NCBI GenBank assembly: GCA_050013615.1
Contig: JBEKEX010000082.1
Span: forward strand, 1-10,197
DNA from: JBEKEX01 sp050013615
GTDB lineage: Bacteria > Chloroflexota > Anaerolineae > Anaerolineales > Anaerolineaceae
Reading direction: 5' to 3'
Length of the DNA: 10,197 bases
The stretch's first letter is position 1. Every line of letters starts with the position of its first letter. The notes beneath the pieces were generated by a model, which saw only the letters and a program-made list of their open reading frames with translations, did not search any database and had not been told where the DNA came from. Below, one piece after another: positions 1-6,025 of the stretch. The translations under genes were made by a program, and so were the position numbers.

Positions 1-114
1 GCCTGCCAACAGTTCGGTAATTACCGGCGAGAGGAAAATAAGCACGGCGATAGGTGCTGCATTCCCCCATCGCCTGTTCAAAGATGTGGATCGTGTACCG
101 GTAAGATTTATCAT
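1..114 (-). CDS. Partial membrane protein, N-terminus only
   Basis: An open frame of 38 codons begins with ATG at 114 and runs off the left edge without a stop. Its ATG overlaps the MarR stop as ATGA, the usual arrangement for translational coupling, and this is the main reason for accepting such a short piece. The first ~22 residues are polar and basic (MINLTGTRSTSLNRRWGN). They are followed by a hydrophobic stretch of about 18 residues (PIAVLIFLSPVITELLAG) that looks like a first transmembrane helix or signal anchor. From memory, the SPVITELL-type end of this helix resembles multi-pass membrane proteins of unknown function, but I cannot name a family. Being co-transcribed with a MarR gene, it may be the effector gene that MarR controls. 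That is inference. Confidence 0.6.
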   Translation of the reverse strand, partial: MINLTGTRSTSLNRRWGNAAPIAVLIFLSPVITELLAG

Positions 115-656
115 GACGTCTCTTTATACCGCCAGCGGTCCCTGGCCGGTGATTCCTTCCGGACAACAACCTCTGTCTTGGACCGTTCAAGTTTGAGAAG
201 CAAACGCGTGAGCGTCCGCACCTCCTCCGGATCCCAATTAGCGACGAATTTTGAGAATCGACCTATTCCGATCGCGCTGAGCTCATTCAGCTTGTTGTGG
301 CCGGCATCGGTTAGCTGGAGGATGCACGCCCGCAGATCTTCTGGGTCGGCTGATACGACTAGATCCCCTTCGTCTTCCAGTATCCGAACCTGGCGGGTGA
401 TGGAGGATTGATTGACATCCAGTTCTTCGGCCAGTTCGGATGGGTGGATTTGCCCGTGGGCGGCGATCATCTGCAGCAGAGCCAGCCGGTTGGCTGGTCC
501 ATTGCCTTTCTGGGCTCGTTGGATACTCCCGATCAGCCCGAAGAGAGCTCCAACCATTTGGATTACGTCTTCTTGACTGGGTTGCATAAGCCGGATCATA
601 ACATATTTGCTTGCGTTAAGCAAGTTATTATATGGCTCGATCATTTTATTGCTCAC
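111..656 (-). CDS. MarR-family transcriptional regulator
   Basis: A winged helix-turn-helix regulator of the MarR type, which normally acts as a dimer on palindromic operators and is released by small aromatic or oxidative signals. Counting from the GTG at 656 (181 aa), the DNA-binding domain spans about 57-122. The recognition helix is near 81-95 (VNQSSITRQVRILED) and the wing contains D-P-E-D-L-R-A (104-110) followed by LTDAG, the typical MarR pattern. N- and C-terminal helices would form the dimer interface. The GTG start is doubtful: it has no Shine-Dalgarno sequence, and a perfect TATAAT (627-632) and a palindrome (610-624) lie inside the first 16 codons. The more likely start is ATG at 599 (162 aa) or ATG at 587 (158 aa). 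The stop overlaps the downstream membrane-protein start by 4 bp. Ligand unknown. Confidence 0.9.
   Translation of the reverse strand: MSNKMIEPYNNLLNASKYVMIRLMQPSQEDVIQMVGALFGLIGSIQRAQKGNGPANRLALLQMIAAHGQIHPSELAEELDVNQSSITRQVRILEDEGDLVVSADPEDLRACILQLTDAGHNKLNELSAIGIGRFSKFVANWDPEEVRTLTRLLLKLERSKTEVVVRKESPARDRWRYKETS
610..632 (-). promoter_or_regulatory. Putative marR promoter -10 and autoregulatory operator
   Basis: On the minus strand a perfect TATAAT lies at 627-632, followed immediately by the inverted repeat CTTGC-ttaac-GCAAG (610-624). Transcription would start near 620, on top of the palindrome, about 20 nt before the ATG at 599. No good -35 is visible at 16-18 bp (the best, TGAGCA, matches 3 of 6). 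A palindrome with TTGC/GCAA half-sites over the start point is what is expected for MarR/SlyA-type autorepression. The assignment is inference from position and half-site similarity. Confidence 0.45.
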
Positions 657-1018
657 ATATTAAATCACTCTGCCCTCCCCAAAGAGCGGATGGCTGGGAC
701 GAGCTAGAAATCGCCCATGAATTAAAATGCGAGCCACCGTTTATGTGACAGTCACTGCCAATATACGAGAAGAGGGCTCATAATTCGAGAGAAGGAATTA
801 CCTGGATGATCTAACCCGCCGTCAAGCCACCAATAGAAATGCCAGAACATTGACAACCTCAAATGTCCTTCCCAGGAGCATAAACAACCCAACATTAAAA
901 ATCATACTCATTACCGTAAATGTAAACGAAGGAAGCTCTGATGAACAAGCGGGCTAGAAGAGGCATTAGGCAGTTTCCATAATACGCGGCCTTTCTATTG
1001 GGCTGGTTTTTTCCGGGT
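657..1018. other. Intergenic region without a supported gene
   Basis: No frame with a credible ribosome site and protein-like composition is seen here. It is richer in A+T than the flanking genes. An odd-length perfect palindrome, GTGACAGTCAC, lies at 745-755; its half-sites are too close for a CRP-type site. A 29-codon hydrophobic minus-strand ORF (822-911) is present but has no ribosome site. The region may be decayed sequence belonging to the broken gene at 1019-1201. Confidence 0.5.
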
Positions 1019-1201
1019 ATGCCAAATATAAATCCAAATCCACTTGCTTTTAGACCCGTGGTTTTGGATATGTTTCATACCGAAGAGCTGGGGGAAAGAA
1101 TCGGACGCAGGTTTTAGGAGCATATTGTTTATGGACCGGGCAAACAGACGATCCGGGAAGAATACCGCCTGAGCAAGAAACACGCAGAATTGCAGGATTG
1201 A
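1019..1201 (+). pseudogene. Decayed 3' end of an unidentified gene, in-frame TAG
   Basis: From ATG 1019 the plus strand reads 32 codons, then TAG (1115-1117), then 27 more codons in the same frame to TGA at 1199-1201. Both halves look like real protein: the first contains PVVLDMFHTEELGERIGRRF, the second EHIVYGPGKQTIREEYRLSK. The frame is also open and hydrophobic back to a stop at 980-982 (around LLGWFFPGM). A stable hairpin begins 17 nt after the final stop, as expected for a genuine gene end. The simplest reading is the C-terminal remnant of a lost gene with a nonsense mutation. I do not recognise the family. Opposite-strand frames here (995-1183, 1050-1268) have no protein character. Confidence 0.4.
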
Positions 1202-1217
1202 GTTTGCTGTTGGTCAG

Positions 1218-1247
1218 AAGGGTAGCCTGGTAAGATAGGCTACCCTT
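1218..1247 (+). terminator. Hairpin after the decayed gene, probable terminator
   Basis: A perfect 10-bp stem (AAGGGTAGCC paired with GGCTACCCTT) encloses a 10-nt loop. It is followed by CGATCTTATTTG, only moderately T-rich. It sits 17 nt past the stop of the remnant at 1019-1201 and about 90 nt before the TPR gene, so it would end transcription of the former and insulate the latter. Without a clean U-run, termination efficiency is uncertain. Confidence 0.55.
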
Positions 1248-1337
1248 CGATCTTATTTGTAAAACCAAGTCTTTTATTATTTAAGTGCTTGAGATAATTC
1301 TACTAATGCAGATTCCCTGCCTTTACGAGGACTGGAC

Positions 1338-1901
1338 GTGGCAGATATTGGAAAAGTGGAAATCGAGATCGAAAGGATGAGACGGGTTGTCCAATTAAAT
1401 CCACACAACGGGTTTGCAAGGGATACGTTAGGAACCCTCTATAAATCAGTTAACCGGTTTAAAGAGGCCATCCTTGCGTACCAGCAGGCAATATCAACCG
1501 ATAGCACAAAGACATTCTATTATCATCATTTGGGACTTGCCTATGCCGCAGACGGCCGCGATGATGATCCGGTCAGCGCCCTCCAGAAGGTGGTTGAACT
1601 AGACCTCGGCCACAGCCTTGCACACGCAACGCTCGGTGGATACTATCGAAAGATGGGACTGGATGAACTTGCACAAAAACACATTGGTAAAGCTATGAAA
1701 AACATATATGACAGTGAAAATGAATACAACCGTGCATGTCTCAAAGCCATTTGCGGTCATGCGGACCAGGCGATCCAACGGCTTCAAGTCGCTCTGGAAA
1801 AGAAGCAGACCTATGTAGATTGGGTATTGCGTGATCCCGACCTTGATTTTATCCGACAAGATTCTCGCTTCAAACAGTTGATATCTGATTTCACGAGATA
1901 A
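1338..1901 (+). CDS. TPR-repeat protein
   Basis: A 187-residue protein made almost wholly of tetratricopeptide repeats, helical hairpins that act as protein-protein scaffolds. No signal peptide or membrane segment is present, so it is probably cytoplasmic. Repeat units lie at about 24-57 (GTLYKSVNRFKEAILAYQQAI), 58-92 (LGLAYAADGR...ALQKVVELD), 93-126 (LGGYYRKMGLDELAQKHIGKA) and a divergent one at 127-160 (ACLKAICGHADQAIQRLQVAL). A capping tail ends DPDLDFIRQDSRFKQLISDF, a common end for such proteins. The GTG at 1338 is preceded by GAGG (1327-1330) with a 7-nt spacer. The in-frame sequence just upstream also looks protein-like (SLPLRGLDV) back to a TGA at 1290-1292, so the gene may be a 5'-shortened version of a longer TPR protein. 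Partner unknown. Confidence 0.85.
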   Translation: MADIGKVEIEIERMRRVVQLNPHNGFARDTLGTLYKSVNRFKEAILAYQQAISTDSTKTFYYHHLGLAYAADGRDDDPVSALQKVVELDLGHSLAHATLGGYYRKMGLDELAQKHIGKAMKNIYDSENEYNRACLKAICGHADQAIQRLQVALEKKQTYVDWVLRDPDLDFIRQDSRFKQLISDFTR

Positions 1902-1970
1902 ATCTTTTTCATTTTGTCCCGTTTGGATCACAGATTTGACAAATCCCAAATCTCATGCATATCGTTGAAG

Positions 1971-2019
1971 TTGCCGCAAGGATAAAGGGGGAAAGTTTGA
2001 GCTCAAATCTTTGCGGCAA
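1971..2019. repeat. Nested inverted repeat between convergent genes
   Basis: Perfect 9-bp arms TTGCCGCAA (1971-1979) and TTGCGGCAA (2011-2019) enclose 31 nt, which themselves contain a perfect 12-bp palindrome TTTGAGCTCAAA (1996-2007). It lies between the ends of the convergent TPR (+) and MFS (-) genes. A bidirectional terminator is possible by position, but there is no T-run on either side. A small mobile-element remnant or a protein site is equally possible. Confidence 0.5.
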
Positions 2020-2060
2020 TACAGCATGAATGGGTTGAATTATTTTATAAAGTAATTCGC

Positions 2061-3362
2061 TTATGCATCTTCAGAAGATTCGCCGATAAATCGAACGGCT
2101 AATAACGAACCAACGCTTGGAATTGCAATATAGACAGCGCAAGCCAACAGCATCACACCCGCCAGTAGGAACAATGGCGTCACACTCCAATGCAACATCG
2201 CGCCTGAAATCGCTTGCGAGAGCGGCATCAATCCCAAGCTGGCAAGCAGCATCATGCTCATCAGGCGTCCGAGCATTTCTTTTGGAGTACTACGCTGCAA
2301 ACCTGTGATCAATAAAATGCCGATGAAGCCATTAAGCACTCCTAAGATGAACATATCCACAACCGCAACTCCAGTGACATGAATCCATACCATAGCGCCA
2401 AGTCCCATACCAAAGAAAGCATACATTACCACCATTAAGACTTTCATCAGTTTTTGCGACAACTTCGGTAGCACGCCAGAAAGTATGATACCCAGAAGAC
2501 TGCCGCCCGCATAACCGGAGATGATCAAACCATACGCCGCGGCGCCTTCAGGGAAGCGCGTATTGGCAAGGTATGGCACGCCAACAATAATCGGTCCGCC
2601 AAATGCAAAGTTGGCAACCGCGATCAAAATAAACATGGCGCGCAAAGCCGGATCTTTGAACGTAAAAACGATTCCCTCACGAATAGATTCAAGCACGCCA
2701 ACTGCTCCAGATTTTTGAGCCGAGGCAATCAGTTCTCCTCCGGTTCTCATCATCCACAATGTGATTACAGAAACAGCGAAGGTGAAGGCATCAAATGCCA
2801 TCGCCAAAGTCACGCCGATTTTTACATCATGAAACGCGGCAATCATGACGCCAGCCGCGGCGGGTCCTACAAAACTGATCAGTCCTATACTTCCCTGCAT
2901 CACTGAGTTTCCCGCTTGGAGATCTTCCGATGGAACAAGATGCGGCGTCATGGACAGTGCAGCCGGTTCGAATGCACCCGAAACAATTCCCCCGATGACG
3001 CTATAAACATAGATCATCCAAACCTGCAGAGTGCCGGTCAACACTTGAGCCGCGAGCAAAGCCGAAACGAGCAGTCGAATGAGATCAGAAATCAACATCA
3101 CCTGGCGCGGGGAAATCCGATCCGTGATCGCGCCGCCAATCAACGTAAAGATCGCGCGCGGAATCCCACCAATTGCCAAGACTGCGCCGAGGGCAAATGG
3201 ATCGCCTGTCATTTTCAAAACCAGCCACGACATGGCAATAAAATAGAATTGATCGCCCAGCAAGGATGTGCTTTGCCCAATCCAAAGAAGAAGGAAATCG
3301 CGAATCCCAAACACGCGTTTCATTGGATTAGAAACAACAGGTTGAATAGTTGATTGAGTCAT
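2061..3362 (-). CDS. MFS efflux transporter, DHA3 (macrolide/enterobactin exporter) type
   Basis: A 433-residue, roughly 12-helix major facilitator expected in the cytoplasmic membrane, probably a proton-driven drug or siderophore exporter. Motif A between helices 2 and 3 is visible as GGAITDRISPRQVM (76-89). It is followed by SDLIRLLVSALLA, and then the block typical of MefA/EntS-like proteins: FEPAALSMTPHLVP (131-144), GNSVMQ (151-156) and GPAAAGV (166-172). A longer hydrophilic loop (about 206-235) separates the two six-helix halves, and the protein ends in a short acidic tail. Start: ATG 3362 is preceded by GGAG (3368-3371) with a 5-nt spacer; M14 lacks a comparable site. Upstream, in the same orientation and only 22 nt away, lies a broken methyltransferase gene, so the two were probably one operon. 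Substrate cannot be assigned. Confidence 0.9.
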   Translation of the reverse strand: MTQSTIQPVVSNPMKRVFGIRDFLLLWIGQSTSLLGDQFYFIAMSWLVLKMTGDPFALGAVLAIGGIPRAIFTLIGGAITDRISPRQVMLISDLIRLLVSALLAAQVLTGTLQVWMIYVYSVIGGIVSGAFEPAALSMTPHLVPSEDLQAGNSVMQGSIGLISFVGPAAAGVMIAAFHDVKIGVTLAMAFDAFTFAVSVITLWMMRTGGELIASAQKSGAVGVLESIREGIVFTFKDPALRAMFILIAVANFAFGGPIIVGVPYLANTRFPEGAAAYGLIISGYAGGSLLGIILSGVLPKLSQKLMKVLMVVMYAFFGMGLGAMVWIHVTGVAVVDMFILGVLNGFIGILLITGLQRSTPKEMLGRLMSMMLLASLGLMPLSQAISGAMLHWSVTPLFLLAGVMLLACAVYIAIPSVGSLLAVRFIGESSEDA

Positions 3363-3384
3363 AAAATCTCCGATCAGATTCGAT

Positions 3385-3623
3385 TTATTCTTTTGGTTTT
3401 CTAAAAGACAAACAATATAAATCGCCGCCCGAAATGTCTTTCACGCACGCTTCCTACATTTCTGGCGGCAATAGATCAACTGGTGCAGTGATTGCGTGTG
3501 CGCGGTTGCCATACCACCCATCCATGACCGGAATGTTTTCATGCGTTGCGCCAGATCTTCATTTTCATCGCCAATGACAAACTTGGTTCCCGGTTTCGCC
3601 ACGCGGATCATTTCACGAATCGG
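3385..3623 (-). pseudogene. Class I SAM-methyltransferase remnant (C-terminal part)
   Basis: Two adjacent minus-strand frames together read as the C-terminal end of a UbiE-like class I methyltransferase. The first (about 3620 to 3540) gives IREMIRVAKPGTKFVIGDEN. The second (about 3534 to 3385) gives GWYGNRAHAITAPVDLLPPE, then EACVKDISGGDLYCLSFRKP before TAA at 3385-3387. The join needs a frameshift near 3535-3550. The second part also has an in-frame TAG at 3454-3456, right after PPEM, where Gln would fit (CAG to TAG). The SAM-binding N-terminal half is missing, replaced by transposase sequence. The family call rests on recall of the KPG-T-x-FVI-DEN and GDLYCLSFRKP patterns. Confidence 0.65.
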
Positions 3624-3647
3624 AAAGCACTTTCCGGTTTTCCGATT
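3618..3647. repeat. Inverted repeat at the transposase/methyltransferase junction
   Basis: AATCGGAAA (3618-3626) and TTTCCGATT (3639-3647) are perfect 9-bp arms around 12 nt. An alternative, overlapping hairpin CGGAAAG-CA-CTTTCCG (3621-3636) uses the left arm. The structure lies where recognisable transposase sequence stops and methyltransferase sequence begins, so it may be the remnant end of the inserted element. Confidence 0.5.
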
Positions 3648-3859
3648 ACGGTCAAAGCGGTATGGTGCTCCCAGGCGATGTATTTTTGGGCCTGGAACTC
3701 ATCTGCGCCGACTTCATCTTTGCTATCCTGGATCACCCGTTCGACAAAATAGCGACCACACAATAGTTCACCCAGAAATTGCAATGGAGCCTCTGCCGCG
3801 TACGTTTTTTCATGATGCAATGTCATATCGCTTAGAAAGATAGCATTAAGAATACTCAT
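3644..3859 (-). pseudogene. DDE transposase remnant (C-terminal fragment)
   Basis: An open frame of 83 codons (start ATG 3859, stop at 3608) whose residues 34-72 resemble the C-terminal catalytic part of IS4/IS701-type DDE transposases. They read CGRYFVERVIQDSKDEVG, then DEFQAQKYIAWEHHTALTVI. The E-(6)-K spacing of the catalytic glutamate and following lysine (E40, K47) is kept. Full-length members have some 400 residues, so the two upstream aspartates and most of the protein are gone. The first ~20 codons do not look like the family, and the last ~11 (GKPESAFRFVK) already belong to the junction. It is non-functional by itself. The exact IS family is uncertain. Confidence 0.6.
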
Positions 3860-4034
3860 TTACATATGGAGGTGGGAAATAGGGATGGTGGATGAACAAA
3901 AGGAGCATATTGCATTGAGTTATGGAGATGCAGGGGAAACCTCAAATGAAAGCTAGACTTACCGTCGAATCAAGCCATGTTGAAGGATGCATCTAGTGAA
4001 CTGGGTTTCTTCCGTATCGAGCTAGAGAAACCTG
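3860..4034. other. Non-coding stretch upstream of the transposase remnant
   Basis: No coding frame with both a ribosome site and protein-like sequence was found. A 22-codon plus-strand frame from about 3885 is too short and too poorly spaced from GGAGG to support. The stretch probably holds further decayed sequence around the inserted element. Confidence 0.4.
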
Positions 4035-4061
4035 ATCCCCGGGCCTATTCGACCCGGGGAT
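4035..4061 (-). terminator. Terminator of the ABC transporter operon
   Basis: ATCCCCGGG (4035-4043) and CCCGGGGAT (4053-4061) form a perfect, G+C-rich 9-bp stem with a 9-nt loop. It begins 6 nt beyond the permease stop codon on the minus strand. The trailing sequence is CAGGTTTCTC, so the U-run is short. Position and stability make an intrinsic terminator the best call. Confidence 0.7.
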
Positions 4062-4067
4062 TGAGCA

Positions 4068-4805
4068 TCAATCCAGGATCAGCTTGGCCCGCTTGAAGCG
4101 CGCCAGCGTGACCAGGATCAGGATCACATCCAGGAGCGTCAGACCGACCCCCGCACTGATCGCCAGACTGATCAAAGAAGTTTTGAGGATGAAAGGGGTA
4201 ATCGTTGCAAGCAACGCGGGATCCAGCAGTGAGATAACCAGGATCGGGATGAGCAGGACGGCATTGGCAATAGTAAAAGTTTGCATGGCCTGCCGTACCG
4301 AGGCGGCCCGCAGCGAGACCAGCGCACCCAGCGAGGAAGACAGAGTCGAGATGAGAAGCACTAAAATCACAAGCCCCAGGGCGTTCGGTATCGGAAAGAG
4401 CAGCAGGCCAGCCTGTCCATCAACCAGGTTGACCGTCACCAGGCTCACGAGCATACAAAGGAAGGTGATTCCAGCACCGTAAAGGATCCCGGCCAGGATC
4501 TTACCGAACAGTATGGCCCGATCCGAAAGGCGACTGGCAAGCAGGGTTTCGAGTGTATGGCGCTCGCGTTCCCCGGCGAACGAATCCACCATGATCGTGC
4601 CGACCAGCATGAACGGCAGCCCCACACAGGGGAGCATGCTCAAAAGTGACTGGACCCATTCCTTGCCGGCATGCCAGGGCAGAAGGATCCCGAACACTGA
4701 CAGCAAGATGATCAGTGTGAACAGATTGGTGCGGGATTGATCTTTGCGCAGGTAGGGAAGCTCCTTGATTTCCTTCATGGCGACGGTGAGTATATCGGTG
4801 ATCAT
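4068..4805 (-). CDS. ABC-2 type transporter permease
   Basis: A 245-residue integral membrane subunit of an ABC exporter of the ABC-2/NatB-like class. Six hydrophobic segments are visible at about 28-46, 56-74, 101-127, 134-165, 176-196 and 212-236. Between the second and third lies DSFAGERERHTLETLLASRLSDRAILFGK (split here as 74-84 and 85-102). This is the charged cytoplasmic FAGERE-x-x-TLE element that characterises ABC-2 permeases and contacts the ATPase. Its ATG overlaps the ATPase stop as ATGA, so the two are translated in a coupled way and form one transporter. The gene is followed by a strong hairpin, so it is the last gene of the operon. Substrate unknown: related systems export ions, peptides or antibiotics. 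Confidence 0.88.
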   Translation of the reverse strand: MITDILTVAMKEIKELPYLRKDQSRTNLFTLIILLSVFGILLPWHAGKEWVQSLLSMLPCVGLPFMLVGTIMVDSFAGERERHTLETLLASRLSDRAILFGKILAGILYGAGITFLCMLVSLVTVNLVDGQAGLLLFPIPNALGLVILVLLISTLSSSLGALVSLRAASVRQAMQTFTIANAVLLIPILVISLLDPALLATITPFILKTSLISLAISAGVGLTLLDVILILVTLARFKRAKLILD

Positions 4806-5743
4806 TTTGAATTTCCTTCTTCTTCAATCAGTGTAAGGAACAAGTCCTCCAGGCTGGCTTGACTTTTACGGGCTTCTTCGACATCTGCGCCGGATTCCAC
4901 CAGCAGGCGGATCAGCGGCGCGCAGCGGACGCCAGGACGGAGTTCAAGGACAAGTTTCCCGTCTTCCTCGGCCACTTTCTGGACTTCCGGCCGGCTGCGC
5001 AGATCCGACAGCACTCCTGCGCCGAAGCTCTTTCCTGTTATCTCCAGGAGCGGTGCCTCGTTTTGTGCGCGCAGCTCATCCAGCGTACCGACCGCCACGA
5101 GCTTGCCTTTATTGATCACTCCCACCCTTTGGCAGAGCTTCTCGGCATCGGACAGGTTGTGCGTGTTCAGGAAGATGGTCACACCCTCGCGGGAGGCCAG
5201 GGCGGACAGATCGTCCCGCAGCGCTGCCGCTGCGATCGGATCGAGGCCTGCGGTTGGTTCGTCCAGGAAGACCAGTTCCGGCCGGTGGAAGAGGGTGCGT
5301 GCTACAGCCAGTTTTTGTTTCATGCCGCGGCTCCACAGCCCAACAGCCTCCTTGCGGCGCTCCCACAACCCCATATCAGTAAGAAGAGCCTGAATGCGCA
5401 CCTTTCGATCGGCTTTTGGCATGTGCCAGACCTGCCCATAGAAATCCAGGTTGTCTTCGGCCGACAGACGCTCGTATAGTCCGTTAAACTCGAGCAGCGC
5501 CCCTGACCTGGCGCGGATCGCATCGGCGTGGGTGCGCGTGTCAAAACCCAAAACTTCGGCATGTCCGGCCGATAGCTCGATCAGGCCGAGCAGCAAGCGG
5601 ATCGTGGTGGTCTTTCCAGCCCCATTTGGACCCAGAAAGCCGAAGATTGTGCCAACAGGGACTTCGAATGAGAGGTTGTCCACGGCCTGGACCGCACCGA
5701 ACCGGCGGCTCAGAGATTCGGTTCGGATAGCACACGTGTTCAT
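4802..5743 (-). CDS. ABC transporter ATP-binding protein (CcmA/NatA type)
   Basis: A 313-residue nucleotide-binding subunit that powers the adjacent permease. Walker A is GPNGAGKTT (38-46), the signature is LWSRGMKQK (136-144), Walker B is LVFLDEP (157-163) and the switch histidine is H195 in NTHNLSDAE. The signature deviates from LSGGQ at two places (W for the first S, R for a G), though SRGMKQ-like forms are known in this drug/Na+ exporter subfamily. The Q-loop position appears to be Glu (ALLEFNGLYERL). Residues beyond about 225 form a C-terminal domain ending SLEDLFLTLIEEE, usual for ABC-2 partners. Start: ATG 5743 has GGATGG (5751-5756) with a 7-nt spacer. Its ATG overlaps the stop of a 41-codon ORF upstream by 4 bp. 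Confidence 0.93.
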   Translation of the reverse strand: MNTCAIRTESLSRRFGAVQAVDNLSFEVPVGTIFGFLGPNGAGKTTTIRLLLGLIELSAGHAEVLGFDTRTHADAIRARSGALLEFNGLYERLSAEDNLDFYGQVWHMPKADRKVRIQALLTDMGLWERRKEAVGLWSRGMKQKLAVARTLFHRPELVFLDEPTAGLDPIAAAALRDDLSALASREGVTIFLNTHNLSDAEKLCQRVGVINKGKLVAVGTLDELRAQNEAPLLEITGKSFGAGVLSDLRSRPEVQKVAEEDGKLVLELRPGVRCAPLIRLLVESGADVEEARKSQASLEDLFLTLIEEEGNSK

Positions 5744-5865
5744 AAGTTTTCCATCCTAAGTATGCAATTGGGAATGACGAAGTTCATATGGTATTTTAGC
5801 CAGATGTCGGCAAGGGTCTCTTGTTCAACACATAATGGGTGTATTTGATCGCGTAGTGTATTCAT
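5740..5865 (-). CDS. Unrecognised 41-aa small ORF coupled to the ABC ATPase
   Basis: A 41-codon frame from ATG 5865 to TGA 5740-5742. It has a good ribosome site, AAGGA (5872-5876) with a 6-nt spacer, and its TGA overlaps the ATPase ATG as ATGA. The product starts MNTLRDQIHPLC and contains LADIWLKYHMNFVIPNCIL. It has two cysteines and no clear membrane segment, and I recognise no family. The coupling suggests it is translated, either as a regulatory leader peptide or as a small accessory subunit. A caution: the sequence around its start (GGATAACTTATGAATAC) resembles that around the ATPase start (GGATGGAAAACTTATGAACAC), so the frame could have arisen from a duplicated initiation region flanking about 120 bp of extra sequence. 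Confidence 0.5.
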   Translation of the reverse strand: MNTLRDQIHPLCVEQETLADIWLKYHMNFVIPNCILRMENL

Positions 5866-5972
5866 AAGTTATCCTTTTTGCACAGTATAAAAAGCAGTGG
5901 TGAACTGAGTATCAAGGCAGGATGGAAAACCAGCGCAGGTCATCCGGCCGCCCGCATTGGCAGCCCCTCCCT

Positions 5973-5992
5973 GAGCGCAGCGAGGCGCGCTC
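5973..5992. repeat. G+C-rich inverted repeat in the ABC operon leader
   Basis: GAGCGC (5973-5978) and GCGCTC (5987-5992) form a stem with an 8-nt loop, flanked by CCCC and GGGG runs that could extend it. If transcription starts near the box at 6051-6067, this hairpin lies in the 5' leader about 110 nt before the small ORF and could affect transcript stability or elongation. REP-like origin is also possible. Confidence 0.35.
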
Positions 5993-6025
5993 GAACCGGG
6001 GGAAGATCAATGTTGGACTGTCTTT

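Noticed and set aside
745..755. GTGACAGTCAC palindrome as a CRP/FNR-type site
   Set aside because: The half-sites are separated by a single base instead of the expected spacing, and no gene start lies suitably downstream.
822..911. 29-codon hydrophobic minus-strand ORF (MSMIFNVGLFMLLG...)
   Set aside because: It has no ribosome site, no coupling to a neighbour and only one hydrophobic run; chance or decayed sequence is as likely.
995..1268. Two overlapping minus-strand ORFs of 62 and 72 codons
   Set aside because: They lie opposite the protein-like plus-strand remnant and across its hairpin, and their composition is not protein-like.
1882..1912. TATCT/AGATA hairpin followed by CTTTTTC as a terminator of the TPR gene
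   Set aside because: The stem has only 5 A+T-rich pairs and overlaps the stop codon; it is too weak to call.
1115..3456. In-frame TAG codons at 1115 and 3454 in protein-like sequence, and no intact complete gene here ending in TAG, hint at TAG recoding
   Set aside because: None of the long intact genes contains an in-frame TAG, which reassignment would require. The methyltransferase remnant also has a frameshift and a missing half, so ordinary gene decay explains both.
3496..3843. 115-codon plus-strand ORF
   Set aside because: It is antisense to the methyltransferase and transposase remnants and shows no family pattern.
4859..5479. 206-codon plus-strand ORF
   Set aside because: It is antisense to the ABC ATPase, whose motifs are unambiguous; the open frame follows from the codon bias of the real gene.
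5880..5920. TTGATA...TATACT promoter directly upstream of the 41-codon ORF
   Set aside because: The 20-bp spacing is too long for a convincing promoter; the region near 6026-6067 is the better candidate.
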